Shown one piece after another: positions 24,401 through 37,918 of a stretch of 64,000 nucleotides of DNA (the first letter of the stretch is position 1; every line of letters begins with the position of its first letter). The translations under genes and the position numbers were made by a program. Source of the stretch: Aquila chrysaetos chrysaetos (taxonomy: Eukaryota; Chordata; Aves; Accipitriformes; Accipitridae); the NCBI RefSeq assembly GCF_900496995.4, contig NC_044030.1, positions 76,858,017-76,922,016 of the forward strand, read 5' to 3'. The notes under the pieces were generated by a model, which saw only the letters and a program-made list of their open reading frames with translations, did no database searches and was not told where the DNA came from.

Positions 24401-25934
24401 GAAAAGTCAAGTTCTGTCCTTAAGGGAACCTCCAAGTGGGTTTTTTGGAGTGTTTTTTGGTTTGGGTTTTTTTTTTGTTGGTGATGTCAGTTTGGTTTGA
24501 GCTTTTTTTTGCTACTGAAAAGAAAAGGTATTGCTTGTGCAACTCCTTGTAAGGAAAGAGCAGGGATTTTCCTTTGGAGTGAGCCTGCCTGAAACTCGAT
24601 ATGTCTCAGATGTGTGTTAACAGAGAATTGAAAAGATTGTGCCATAAAGTGATAGGGGATAATGAGTTTAATCTACTGTTATGTTGTCCTGGGAGATAAA
24701 GTGGGGGCAAGGGTATTGGCAATAACGTTGTATTTTGTGTGACAACAACAGCAAATACCACCTGAACAGGCTTATGGAGGAGGGGTGAAAGGGTCTGTTT
24801 TCAAAGAGTCCCTAGGAAGGTGGAGCAAGGCAACCAAGAGATAGGAGCCTAGGGAAAGATGCCAGGAGATTTGCAGATGAGCAGTGCATAATAGCTGTGC
24901 ATTTTCCGCAGCTTGAGCTCTGCTTTCCCATTCGGTGGCCCAGCTGAACTGGAGAATGCTGGGCTCTTAACCTCATTGCGATCATGAGAAAAGCAGTAAA
25001 GAAACCATAACTTTAATAACATTAGTGAGATGTCTGACCTGAAGCCTGAATGAACAAATCTTTAAGCTTTAGCTTCTCTGCCTGCAAGGTGGATAGATGA
25101 GTGGTGATTTGCTATCGCACCAGGTATAGGGATTTTAAAAGATGCTGGTGTGGGTGAACACTGCTATGGGCCTGGTCCTGGGAAGTTTAACTAGTAAGGA
25201 GGCCCTCAAAAGGGTTTTTGGAGGTGTGTGGTAAAAACAGAGAGGCTGAGGTCAGTAACTGGAAACTTATCAGCTCCTAGCGCTGGACCAGAAAATCCAA
25301 GTCTTTACTCAGACACGAATCTTTTAAAGTAAAGAATACAATGACCTGCTCTCAAGGAAGCATCCAGTCCCCTACCAGCCATTTGGATGCCAGAGCACTC
25401 TTCTGTTTTATAATGCTCTATCTGGGTCTTTAATTTTTTTTTTTTTTTTTTTTTTTTTTATTCCTATGTGGCATTACCTTTCTTTTCTGGGCCATGCTAA
25501 GTTACATGTATCTGGTGCAGAGCCCTGCATGTCCCTGTCCGCTCTGGTGCCAGAGAGCGCGTGGGTCATTCCACGAGGCCAGATATAACCCAGCAGAGCT
25601 GGGTACAGTCTATATGGCCAGCAGCAAAGTGGGGCCAACTTCTGCTTCGAGAGAGGTGGGAACGGGGGAGGCTCGTAATTCAGATAGCTGCTTAGTATAG
25701 GACATGTGGGTATCTTTATCTCTCCCTATCGCTGAGGTTTTCAGAGGTGTCACTGCCACCCTTGCCCTACTTCCCATGCTGTGCCCAGTGCTGCGGGCTG
25801 CCCACCCACTCTCCCTCCTCAGGGTAGGGACAGCACACCGTGACTCAGTTTCCCAGTGGCCTGGAGAGCAGGGAAGGGTGGAGTGGGACCGGAAAGGGGC
25901 AGAGGGGAAGTTACAGCAGCTGGTAGGAAATGGC

Positions 25935-26130
25935 GTGTTGGGGTGCTGCAAGGTGGCCCTACCCCATCCTGTCTGCAGAGGTGGTGTTTTGGGGTGCAGC
26001 GGTGCAAGCCTGCTCTGTCTGCTGTGGAGCTGGTGTTTCAGGGTGCTGCAGGGCAGCTCTGTTCCATCCCAGCTGCAGAGCTGGCATTTTTCGGTGCCGC
26101 AAAGCAGCCCTTGCTCCATACTGCCTTCTC
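25935..26130. repeat. Minisatellite, four copies of a ~49-bp unit
   Basis: Four diverged copies of a GTGTTTTGGGGTGCTGC-like core recur at 25935, 25984, 26033 and 26084, spaced 49, 49 and 51 bp. Each is followed by a CAAGGCAGCCCTG-like arm and a CTGCAGAG-like arm. A forward frame across it gives a repeating Cys/Trp/Gly-rich peptide, which I read as a product of the repeat rather than a gene. Confidence 0.75.
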
Positions 26131-29100
26131 CTGTGCCAGGGATCACGCTAGGGCAGGGGGGGCTGGCTGCACCTTCCATCCCCTCTGCATTACCATGTGC
26201 AGGGCGTATGATTATGGACAATCCCGTGGCACTGCTTCCTACAACGTGTGATTTATGAGCTGCTGCTCAGGATATGGGTCTGAGCTTATCTCAGATAAGG
26301 CAAGAGTCGGGACTGCCGTCACTGCGCTCTCGCCTACATGCAGGCTGCAGAGGTAGCGACGTGGCATCCCTCGCTGTCTCTGCTTTGGACCTGGGCATGG
26401 AGCAATGGCTGTACCTGGGGGCAGGAGCAGAGGAGTCCTTGCAGGAGTGACAAGGGGAGTGCCCTGTCCCACCTGCTTCCTTCCTCACCCCTATTCCTTC
26501 CTTGCGGCCCCAAATCTGCCTGGATGCAGCGTGTTTTGTAATAAACCTGCTGAACTGAGGGCAGGCAGAGCAAAACCAGGAGACTCTAAAGTCCAGCCCA
26601 TGTCCCATGTCGCTGCAGCAGTGTGGGGCGCAGGGTCCCCACGTGCACGTCTTGGTGGTAGATTGTACTGATGAGGAGGATGGTCAGAGACATCTCCTCC
26701 CTCCCGCCCCATTGTGTGTACCTGATGTGTCCTGCAAGCTACCAGCAGATTGTCAGCACAGCTCTTTTGTAGGTGGAGGGTAGGTCCAGCTTCCCGTGGA
26801 TGCTGCAACCCGCCTTGCTTCTGTGAAGCACTCTTTATTTGAGGCAGTGCCCTAAGGGTTAAGCCACGGTTGTGGGATAGGGTTTGTAGCAGGAACAAAG
26901 AGGGCTTTTAAGGTCTGTGTTGGGCTAGGAATAGAGGGAATGGATTGAGCCTTTCCCAGTGTGTTGAATTACAAAGGTCATGGAGACCCTTTTGCTGGGA
27001 GGCAGCAGCGGTTGAGGTCCCTGCTGGAAGTGGGGCAGAGAGAAAAGAAATTGTGAAAGTCAGTGAGAGCAACTTCATGGGGAGCTTTAAGAGCAGAGTG
27101 AAAACTGGAACTGTATACTGAGATGAATGAGTGTTGAACACAAGGCTGGGAGCCAGGAGGCCAGGACTGTAGGCTTTGTGTAGGCCTTCTGCCTTGGGAT
27201 TTTTGGGTGGTTTGGTTTTGTTTCAATGCCCCCCCTGCATGGTATTTGCATCACCCCCCCTCCTTCCCCCCCCAGCACCTAAATTTGCAGCGTCACTGGT
27301 GTAGCTAGCACTTGGGCCTCTCAAACCTGCTGTGAGCCTGTGAAGGCTGCAGAGGGTAAAAGGCAATGCCTGCAAGGGAGAGTCTCTCCAAAATGCAGAA
27401 GAGGAGACAGTCCCGGGTGCCTGCAGGCACATTTTGCCTTGACAGAAGAGGGAAGTTGGCTTTTTAGTGCCTGCCCAAGCTAAAACTGGATTTTTCACAT
27501 GTAGATAAGCAGGAAGGCCCTATTCTAGCTGCTTTCTTAGCCCCTCTGCTTAAAGTCATCTGCTCAGGGTGCCCTGTGGAGCCCAGCACCAGAGGGTCCA
27601 GCAATAGAAGCTAGGGAAGGGATGGATGGCAGAAACCTCTGTTTGCCTTCCCACAGCAAGGTGGAAACAGGACACAGCTAGTTTCCATCTTGAGCTTTGG
27701 ATGGTGTGAGCCAACCGGCCAGCCCACCCAGGACGTGTATGGAGGGCTGCAGGATGTGCTGAGTCAACAAGAGCATCCCCTTGGTGAGGGCGGGGGGCTG
27801 ATCAGGGCTGCTGAGACAATAGGGGTTTCCAGCTTGCAGGAAGGGTGAGCGCCAGCTGGGAACCACACGGTGGGCTTTCCAATTTTAGCAAACTTGGATT
27901 TGTGTTACTGACCAGAAAAGGCGGTCCTTAAAACTTTCAGGCTGGGTTAGCAGGCACTTGGCAGTTCAGCTTCATCCCCTGGCACAGGCATGCTCCCCCA
28001 TCTAAGCTTTCATTTAAAGAAATTCCACATCTGGTCTTTATGTTCAATCAGATGACCTTGGATGTGATTTTTTGGAACAAAGGGCTGATGCTTCATTGGG
28101 CTCTGTCTAGGAGATGAAAGCTAGTCCCAGGGAATACTCCATGAGGGTCACTGCAGCCACCACTTAAGTTAGCAGCCTGGAGGCTGCTCTACTTTTATCA
28201 AGCACCACGAAGGGAGAACTGTACGGAGCAGAGAGCTGCTGTCAGAAGGGGAACCCAGAAATAGAATGTTTGGTTCGGGGCTCTCGGAAACCATAATGAC
28301 TTCTGTTCACCTTGGTAGCTGGCCTGTTCTGAGTCATGCTCTGTGTGTCTGTCCTTGTAACCAGGAACCATTTCAGCAGAAGCATCAACTTCGTATACAT
28401 CTTGCTGCTTAGAGTGGACATTGAGAACGCCTGAACTTCTCCATCTGGTGTTGCCCCAAATCTTCTCTTCTCGTCCTGTCCTCTGGCATCACCTGTGCTG
28501 CAGAAGTGTGCTACTACCATAAAGGTAGGTGAATAAAGTGGCTCCTCTCTGTTGACAGTTCCTAGCTTGCTGACCTGAAACGTGCTATTTGAAGGCAGCA
28601 AGGTCTTGTCACTGTACTTTGGAGGGATGCTTTGCCACTCTTCTTAGCCACCTGGGCTGCAGAAGGGGAACACAAGGCAGTTGCAAGGGATCCCCTTGGT
28701 GTGGGAGAGATGTCAGAAGCAAGAGCAGCTTGGCTGTCTCTTCTCTGCTCTTCCCCTCAGCCTGGCTGGAGGGGGTGTGTTGCAGATGGGGTGTTACTGC
28801 TCCATTAGTCACAAATGGGGGGCTGGCAGGAAATCATCATGGTCTGGCTCAAATTGGAGCAGTCCCTGGCTGCCCTAACTGGGTGTAGGGCACATCCCTC
28901 AGCTTCCCCTTTGTGCAGGGGCTACAGCAGGGAGCCAGCCTTGTCTAAGAGCTCACATAGGTTATTGCTGCTCTCTCAGGGGCTCCCAGGTCTTGTAGGG
29001 AAGCCCATCCTTTCAGTGGTGACAGGCTGATTTAAGCATATGCATTTAAATTGCTGGGTCTGTCCCGCTGGTGCCTGCTGTGTTTCATTCAGGTACTTGT

Positions 29101-30734
29101 CCAGTGTTGTGATCTTGGTGACACCATGACCATGGTGTTGGCCCTGCCTTTGGCCTCGCTGATGACACACAGTGAGCACTATGGATCTCCACCCCTGCCT
29201 CCCTAGAAGGGACCCCAGGGACAGGAGCATCCTGATGAGAGGAGGGGTGGTGTGCAGGGGAAGCTGCTGGAGCCCATGGGACCCCGTGTGACAAAAACTT
29301 GGTTTCTTTGCCCTGAGAAGGGCTCTGTGCATACATGGTGAGGATCAGGAATGCAAAAATCTGTGGAGAACCAGCAGTTCTGACATACAGTGCTGAGCTT
29401 TGGCAGAAAATTGTTCTTTGTCCCTATTAATACGTGACATCCCAGCCCAAAACATTGTCCTTCCTTCCCTGGCCAAAGGATGGTTTAGTCTGTCCTTAAT
29501 TCCTGGGTGTCAGGGCCGCCAGACCCGGCTGGGGCTGTGTGACCCTGCTGGAGTGATACTTGACTAACTTGTCCTATTGCAGCACCAGCAAGTGTTGTCC
29601 TGAGTAACCTGTGTATGGCTGTAGGCAAAATGTTGCAGCTGGCCAAGCACTACTGGGTGGAAGGGACCAGAGCCCCTTGTCAGTGTGACTCTGACCCATG
29701 GAATGTGGAGAGGAAAGGGCAAGAGAATAGCCTGTGTCTGATCCCAGTAATTTTCTCCTGTACTCAATGGGAAATGGATCCTCCAGCTACAACAGGCAGA
29801 GGCGCAGGTCCGTGACCGGGTGTGCTGCACAGACCGGCATCTTCCGCATGCGCCGGCGCTCTTGTGTGCTCTTCGACACAGATGGATGTGCTCTGGTACA
29901 CAGAGCTGCTTGCCAGCTGGGATGTGTGTGCTGCAGCTCTTGCTGGGCTCCAGCACAGCTGCGTTGTTGCGGTCTTCCTCTTGTCACCTCTGTCTGCTCT
30001 GGTCCTCTCCGAGAAGGAGACCGAGGTTAGCTGGAGAGCCCTTGAAAGGGGTGATGCTAGGGGAAGGGTGAAGGGAAAGGATGTGGGGCAAAGCCTGGTT
30101 TAGCTTCAGCCCCTAGCATTAGGGGAATTGCTAGTCGGAGAAGCAGCCTGCAGAGGACATGTATATGTAGCATCATGTGTGTGGCTTGTACTGTCCGGAT
30201 TCAGGAACTGGCCAAGCCTGTGGGCCCTGATGCCGAGTGAACATAGCCGTGCTTAGAAGAAGTCCCTTCCCGGCTCCCAGGAAGCTCTCCACCCCAGAGA
30301 GTCAAACTGGGAAGAGGCACAGCCTGGGGGAGTACGTTTGGCTGTACCCAAAAGCAGGTTAGTTGGCAGACGGCTCGCCTGTGATCTGAGCTGCTGCAGT
30401 GCCGGCTAACCCTCCCACAGCCAGCTGTGGGGGTCAGGCTGCTGGAGGGCTGATAAAGTGAACATATTTGCCTGGAAGGCAGCCTTAGAGCCTGGAGGAA
30501 GCCTTCCCCCACCATCGCTCCTTATCTCGGCAGTGCTGGCACACAGCAACACTCCCTGTCTGCCTTTCTGCCTCGTCTCCCCACCATGGACTTGAGCCAG
30601 CGGTGTCATCTCTGCCCCTCCTGCCGCTGGGCGCTGTGGGAGGCGAGGGCTCTAGCAAAGCCCGGCCAGGCTCCCTGCCTGCTTTGCTGCCTTGCGGAGT
30701 TCATGGCATTGCCCTGACAGCTGTGGCCGGGTTG

Positions 30735-30782
30735 CACACACACACCCTCGCACACACACACACACACGCGTGCGTGCACACG
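30735..30782. repeat. CA/CG dinucleotide microsatellite
   Basis: An interrupted CA run (CACACACACACCCTCGCACA and onward) passes into alternating CG and TG steps. The whole tract is alternating purine-pyrimidine. Confidence 0.85.
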
Positions 30783-32114
30783 GCTGTGGCAGAAATGGGT
30801 GAGTCAGGCAGGAGGAGGGGGTGAATCACAGGGGAATGAGTCAGCGGGAAGCAGAGGGCAGGTGCTCACTGAGGTCTGGGCTTTGAGGGAACCCAAGGGC
30901 CTGGCAGCCCATGCCGGGTCCCCTGGGCGATGGGGTGAGGGTGCCAGAGGAGAGCTGGGAAAGCCACGGGGCTTAGCAGGTGGAGGCAGTGCCTGTGGCT
31001 TGGGAACGGGCCGGGATCCAGCTCGGCCACATGCTGAACCCATTCTCTGCCCACATCTCCTCCAGCTGTGGCTGTGTTGCTCTCCCGGGGCAGCCTGGGG
31101 CATCATTGGTGCTGAGGCTTTCCCAGGATGGACCAAAGATGAGCACCACAAGGGAGCAGTGCGGTGACCAGGTATCCCAGCCTCCGGTGCGTGGGGTGGA
31201 TCTTTGTCCCCATGCAGGCAGTGGGGTGTCCAGCTGGCTCTGGGCAAGCTGAGCAGGTCTCTGTCCTGGCTGGATCCCGCCCAGTAACCTTCCCATCCAC
31301 TCAGAGAGCAGGGAGAGGATGGAAAAATGAATGATCCCTGCTGGAGCAGAGACTGATAAACAGATAGCTCTGGATTGAGTGAACACAGCGTAGGGAGAGA
31401 GCTGGGACGAGGACAATGCGCTGCAGATCTAGGGGTAGGGTTGGTCATTGGCTCCAAAATCCCTTATGTGACCTGGGCTCTGCTACAGACCCTGGGGGGG
31501 TGTTCGAGGGGTCGTGGATGGCTGCTTCCCTCATCCAGAGTTTGACTCATGATGGTCCTGCTCATCACTCCTGAGGACAGGTCCCTCAGGGGCTTGATGG
31601 AGGTAGGCTTGGTATCAGTGGCAGAGCGGTGAAGCCAAAGCTCTCTGTATTTAGGGCCAAACTTCTCAGAGCAGGTACTTGGGACTCCCAGCTTAGGATA
31701 ACCTAGGTGTGTTGCAGCAGGCACTGGTATTGCTGCTAACCAGAGCAATGATCAAATACGTGAACAAAACCAGCCCCCACTGGTCTCAGTGTTGAGGTGA
31801 GTCTCTTTTTTTCCAGCACCCCCAAGGTGTGCAGGTGTCTGCTACTCAGTGCTGGCTGCAGGTGCCTCCTGTCCTCCCTAGCAGCAGCCTTGGCTGGGCA
31901 GGATGGAGACTAACAGGCTCCAGCAGTCTCTAGAGATGTGCTGGAGCTCTGGCCCTGCTGTGGGGCTTCTGGTGTGCTGCAGCAGGCAGAGGCTGAGAAC
32001 GGTGGGTTTGTGCAGCCTGGGAAAGGGAAGGCAGCGAAGGGGGCTCTCACCACTGCCGACAGCTGTGCATTTGGAGAGAAGCCGGAGCTGAGCTCTCCTG
32101 GGAAGTGCCCAGGG

Positions 32115-32350
32115 GCAGGGTGAGAGTCAATAGCACACAAGGGAGGTTCCAATTAGATATTAGGAAAAATATTTCCCCACAAGGGCAGTTAGACTCTGGA
32201 GCAGGGCCCAGAGAAGGGAGGCAGTCTTTACATTTGGAGACTTTCAGCCCTCAGCAGGGGCAATAAGTAACCTCCTTGAGCTTGGCCCTGCTGTCAGCAG
32301 GATTGGACCAAAACCCCCTGAGGTCCCTTCCCACCATTGTTGTTCCCCAG
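32115..32350 (+). mobile_element. CR1 LINE 3' fragment, + orientation
   Basis: The stretch follows the avian CR1 3' end in order: the GGAGGTTCCA block, an ATTAGGAAAAATATTTCCCC-like block, the 'CTCTGGAGCAGGGCCCAGAGA' type segment, a GGAGACTTTCAG block, and the closing GGTCCCTTCCCACCATTGTT motif. It is strongly diverged and 5'-truncated, as CR1 copies usually are. No reverse transcriptase frame survives. Confidence 0.85.
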
Positions 32351-33275
32351 TTCTGCAGTTCTTGGGGCGCTTGGCAATGTAGCGTCTCACGGCCTGTTGG
32401 ACTGACTGGCTTGGAAGCAAATGGAGGGCTCAGGGGGTTGTTCTGTCCATCCCCTTCTCCTGGCTTGGTTCGTCTCATCCATATGGTATTAGCAGTGCCA
32501 GGGGATGGAGACACTGTCTTAGCAGCATTGCCCAGCTCGTTGCTTTGCCCCACCTATCTTAGCCATTTCTCCAGAGGTCCGTCCTATTCAGTCCCTGCAT
32601 GAGCACAAAAAGCCAGTTGGCAGTAAAGCACGGGGCGATAAACCATCCACCCTGCTCTGCTGGCAGTGCAGAGCTGTGATCTGTAAGGGGGTGCTGGCAT
32701 TGTTGGGAGACTGGGGAGGATGCTGGCCCCCAGACCTCTGTCTGGAAGGGCTCCCAGGTTTATCTTATCCATGGTGCCCGTCCCAGAGACAGTGGCGATT
32801 GTGGGGGAAGTCACCAGTAGCCTTTTTAAAGGCTCCAGCTGCCTGACCATCCTGAGCAGATAGGGAGCAGATGGAGGCTGAGATGAGCCCAAAGGACTGT
32901 CTGGAAAGAATTACTTGCTCCCAGTATTTTCTGTTTCTTTGCCAGCCTTTTATTCTCATGGCTGCTCTTTTCCTGAGCCTGTCCTTCTGCAAGGCTGGCT
33001 GCTGGCAGCCTTATCAGCCTTGTCTTCAGAAACAACTTCGCTCTGCGATTTATTGTGTCTCCGAGCTTTGACCCTGGTGCCTGATGCTGCAGAAGCCTGT
33101 GTCTGGTATGTAAGTGCTCAAAGGGTGTTTAGGGTTTGCCTTATCCCATCCGCAAGAATGGTGAACTAGAGCAAAGGGGGCTGCATGTAGCCACAGTGCC
33201 TGGGCAGAGCTGACTCATCTGGCAGAGGCTGGAAGGATGTCCAGGCTCCCCAAATGCTTCTGTGTGGGTTTTCAA

Positions 33276-33319
33276 GGTCTAGGACACTCCCATGAGCGGT
33301 CTAGGACATTCCCATGAGC
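33276..33319. repeat. Tandem duplication of 22 bp
   Basis: Two adjacent 22-bp copies (33276-33297 and 33298-33319) of a unit that starts GGTCTAGGAC and ends CCCATGAGC. They differ only at one C/T position. Confidence 0.85.
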
Positions 33320-36300
33320 CTGTGTTAGTCCCCAGATCCCTTCTCAAGTTGCTCCTCTCAGCCTTTCTCTTGGGCTCGTTGATGCTGTGCTGCCATCTCA
33401 CTCAGAGCCCTGTGTGCTCTCCCTTCCCCGGTAGTCCATTCGTTACTCAGTACCGCTCTAGGCACTCTTGCGTTACTTGGATATCCCTGTTACAACACCT
33501 GCGTGCATCAAGAGCAGCAGGGTCCGGTGGTCTGAACCAAGAGGGCCTTGGGGTCCATTTCCAGCTACACAGGTAAATCACTGCGTGGCCAGGGACGAGC
33601 TGGTTCTTGGTAGTCTGTGGAGAGCTCTCGGGTCTCTTGCAGGCTCTGTCTCCCTAGGAGGGTCAGGTCTGGGGAGACATCTGTGTCCCCAGCAGCACGG
33701 CTGCCACCAGGGTTGAAGGTGTTTTGGACCCAGTTGCTGGTTTCTGGGGTCTCTGAGCTTTGTGTGTTCCTGCAGAAGCAACGCAGCAAAACATGGGCTG
33801 CAACAGTGGCAGCAAGGCAGAGTTTGCATGGGGGCCTTTGCATCTTTCAGGGGACCAATGTGGGGGCTCGTGTCCTGTGCAGGTGGGTTGTCTGGGGATG
33901 CAGCTGTGTCTTGAGCCTGACCCTGTTCACTATCGTGTCTGTGAAGACGGGGGATGCCGATATGCCAGTGCCCCAGTGCCGTGTAGTCCCTGCAGGCTGA
34001 ACCTGCCAGAGAGCCCTGAGAGCAGGTCCTGTCCGGCCTCCGCCTTACATGAAGCACCCGTTGAGCCTTGGCTTCCTCCATCTCCATGCAACATGCAGGT
34101 GCCAGGTGGATTCCCCCTTTCATCCCAAGGGTATCCCCGGCCACGTGCATTGCTCAGAGCCCTGGCAGCCCTGCAGGAGCCTGGGCCCCATGGAGGGGGT
34201 GGTGGATGCACCAGGCAGAGGGCTCTGCTGTTGGGACCCCACGAGTGGTTCATGGGAACCAGGACCAGTGCGTGGACCAGGTGGTTTGCCAGTTTCGTGG
34301 GGTGAAGTAGGAGCTAGACTGTGTCTCCCGCTGCCCTGCATAGGATATGCCTGCAGTCAGACATGCCAGTCCCTCCTACCCTCTCATTTCCCTTCAAAGA
34401 GGCTTGTGCACTTGTGTGTTTGCCTTCATTATGGGCAATAGTGTGAGTGTTTAGGTGACAGCTGTGACACCCCTTTTCCTAATGCCAGCAGGGTGTTTCT
34501 CTTTCACCTTCAGTCCCACAGGAAGGAGACACTTTCCTTTTCTGTGACAAGGCACAGGGCGTTGACTTCATGCTGGAAATCCTCCTTCCCTGCAGTAGCC
34601 CTGGATGTGTCCAGCTCTTTACGATCAAAGATGGACAAAGCCTCACCCTTATGGCCCAAATTTCTGCCCAGCCTGTGTTACCGCTCTGGCCTGTGCTGGA
34701 CTTGAGACTTTCTAAATCGCTGCTGGAAAAGGGTGAGTTGGGTGGGTATGCACAGCTGTGTGTGTGTGGTATCTCCTCCCCTCGTGCCACGTAGCACAGG
34801 GAGTGGAAAAGATGCTGAATGTCCCCACAGCTGCTGCAGCCTTATCTGCAGGCTGCAGCTTGGTAACGCCGAGCTGGAGACCCGAGTGCCTGTGCCCAAG
34901 CACCTCCCTTGAAGGGCTCTTACGGTAAAAGGAAGTGTATCGCAAAAGGGGTTGCAGTGGGGACAGGCAGTTCCCACAGGGTAAACGCTGCCTGCACAAT
35001 CCTTGCTGCCCTCCCCACCGCGGGCACTTCACCTGCTCCCTCTACCACGCATAGCTTTGATGCCTGTGTCGTGAGCTGCTTGGGGTAATGCATCACCCCC
35101 GGGACCTTCTCTGCTGCTCTGCGGTGGCCTGGTGACCATTTGGGGAGGTAGGGAAAGGTGATGTTGCTGTGGCTCTCCCAGATGGGCGTTGGGGACTCAT
35201 CAGTGGGGTATGTGCAAGGAGGCTTGGGCTGGCAGGGCTGTAGATGTGTGGCAGCTGGGGATGGGGGGAGACTGGGGTAAGTTATGGTACAAGCTGCAGC
35301 GATCAGGAGGCAACAGAGCACGGGTAAAGAGCTGGGGACATTGGGGATGTTCATGGGGGTGCGTGTAAACAGGGCAGCATCTGATGGTGAAGGAGGACGG
35401 GACTGGGGTGGGAGTGAAGTGGAGGACACTTATGGGGATGCAGAGCTTTGGCTGCTATGTGAAGGGTGTGGGGAAGGCAAAGGATTGTGCATCCAGGATC
35501 AGGAAGTGTGGATGGCTACAGGGCATCAGGGTACAGAAGGAGCTGGCTTGGTAAGGAGGGAAGGTGGGGCTGTGGATGGCTGTGGCTGTATGTGGGAGTG
35601 GCTGGAGGGAGAAGAGAGGAGACAGCAGAGGTGGGAGCAAAAGGGGTCTAGTCACTCACTGATTGCCGTGCTGCCTTATCCCAGCTCACAAGGCATCACC
35701 CGCCCCAGGGCTCCCTGTCAGGGGCCCACGTTTTCTGTACCCTGCTTGTAGTGATGGAGAGCGGGTTGGGCTGTTCACACCACACAGTTAGATCACGCTT
35801 CCCACAGCACATGGCCTGGGACAGGGAGCTGATGGGATGGGAGTTACCAGTAAGCAATTTCCTTTCCATTGAGGTTGAGTTAAATGGGTCAGGATAGGGT
35901 TCCCAGGGCTTCTGATGCAGACGCCAACCCCACGGCATCATTCTTCCTCTTGGGACATCAGATAAAAAGGATTGTTAATGCTAACATTTGAGCATCACTT
36001 AGAATGGTGAGGGTCTAGTCCTGCTTGGACCTGGGGGATGCCTCCCTTGGACAAATGTCCTTATTGAACTTGAAACATGGCAGTGCATCGGTGCCCTGAT
36101 CATGGCTGGAGACCCCAGATGTCCAGCAAGCGCAGAGCAGAAGTGGTCCCTGCCTTCTATTTGCCTATTTGACTTCTTGTGAGCATGCTGTGACCAGCTG
36201 CACATGCACCTAACTTTGTAATCACCAACGGTGGAAAATTTTCCATTGATTGCAGTTGGCACTGAGGTCTGGAGTGGAGCAGCCAGTCTACATGGTCATC

Positions 36301-36929
36301 CAGTGGCCAAGGTCTCCGTCCATCAGGCCACCGCCCCTGGAGAGGGACGGGAGGACTGGAAGGGAGCTGGCTGATGTGTCTCCGTGCCTGGGTGGCCAGG
36401 GGCTTGCTTTCGCCGCTGGCACTTTCTTTGTTGCCCCGGGGTGACTGCCGAGGCCACTGTGCCGCTGCAAGGCCAACGCTGCTGGGCTCTGCAGATTGCC
36501 CTGGCAGCAAAGCTTGCAGGCGCGGTGCCGGCTGTGCCTTCCCCCCGGGAGCAGTGGTGTGCGGCAGCTACCCCGAGGTGGAAAGACGCAGCTTTTTATG
36601 AAGCAGAGCCAGCCCAGAGGAATTTTCCTCTTGTGGCCAGCTGTTGTCCTGGGCCTGGCTTGTGTCCTCCAGCACTTCCCAGCCGGCACTGTCTTGGGGA
36701 AGGGAGCGGGAGCTGGCCCACCCTCCGGACTCCCTGTGCTGGGCAAGTGGGTGCCACGTCGGGCTTGTGGGGGTGAGTAGCCGCGGTGGAGCCCAGCAGC
36801 ATCCTGCTGCCTCTGCAGGGATCCTCTTGGGCAGCGGAGAGTTTTCCCCACCCCCAGCTCTGCCGCTGCCTCTTTGTTTTCTGGCAGAAGCCTCCGTGCC
36901 TTTTCATTGCCGTTGAGGCGCTGAGCAGG

Positions 36930-37370
36930 AGCCTACATGTGCCGTGTGTGCGTCTCGCCGGGAACGTGATGTGGGCTGGCAAGCCTGCCGGGCCGGGCGT
37001 CTCCCTCGCCGGGCTGCGGAGGCCAGCCGGCAGCTTCGGGGGGTCTCCTTTCCGTGGGCCGTTCCTCCGGTCGAGCGAGGCTTCGAGGCCGCTGGTTTCC
37101 TGCGCGAAACCCTCTTTTGTGTTGGCAGCGTTTCTGCACCTTGCCACAAGTGGAGTAAGTTGGATGGGAACGGGCCGGTCCTCAGCTGGGCTCCGCTGGG
37201 GCCTCGGTCTCTCCGCTGCGGTCCTCCCTCGCCCTCGCTCCCGCTGAGAAGGCACCTGAGATTAGAGCAGCGCCGGGGTCTGCGGAGCCGGATACAGCGG
37301 TGGCTGAGGATTGCTTGTGCTGCGCCTGCCTCTCCGTGTATTTGATCTCTCGACTTCCAGCGGGGACTGA
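36930..37370 (+). promoter_or_regulatory. Second CpG-rich segment, candidate alternative promoter and first exon
   Basis: CpG density rises sharply above the flanking DNA over about 440 bp, with clusters such as CGCCGGGAACG and CGGTCGAGCGAGG. A consensus donor GGA|GTAAGT at 37154/37155 could close a first exon that starts near 36.95 kb. This lies about 7 kb before the ATOSB coding exon, a more usual distance than the island at 11 kb. No TATA or CCAAT box is evident. It could be an alternative ATOSB promoter, an enhancer-type island, or merely GC-rich intron. Confidence 0.4.
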
Positions 37371-37881
37371 ATTCCTGTGCTGGATTCTGGGCTCGGCTCT
37401 TGTGAAAGGATCCAATTATTTCAGAGCTTTGAGCATCTCCATTTGCTGCCCATATTTGCGGCACCCGGGTCTGCGCTGGCTGGAATTCCAAGTGATTAAC
37501 GTGGCTGTGACATCCCTCCTAGGGGTGTTATCTTTGCTTGCTGTCCCCCACCGCCCCCCTCTTCCTCCTCCGGCAGCGAGCGAGACAGGCAGGCAGAGAC
37601 AAAGGTCTGTCCTCAACCTGGGCTGTCCTCCCCGTGAGCGGCTGCTGCATGGGATTTCCCTGCCCTGCCTGCTGCAGGTTTCCTGGGCTCCCGGTCGAGC
37701 GCTGGAGCTGGGTGGCCGTGGGCTGTATCACTGAGGTTTGAGCCTGCTGGTGCTGGGTGGGCAGGGGGTGCTGCCGGCTTTGGAGAGCTGCCCGATTGTC
37801 CTGCCGGATTTTAAGCTGCTTTTCATTCTTTGACTGTGCTTTCCTGGGAAGAGGGGCAGCCGTGCATGGAGGGGAGGCTGG

Positions 37882-37882
<1 letters not shown>

Positions 37883-37918
<36 letters not shown>

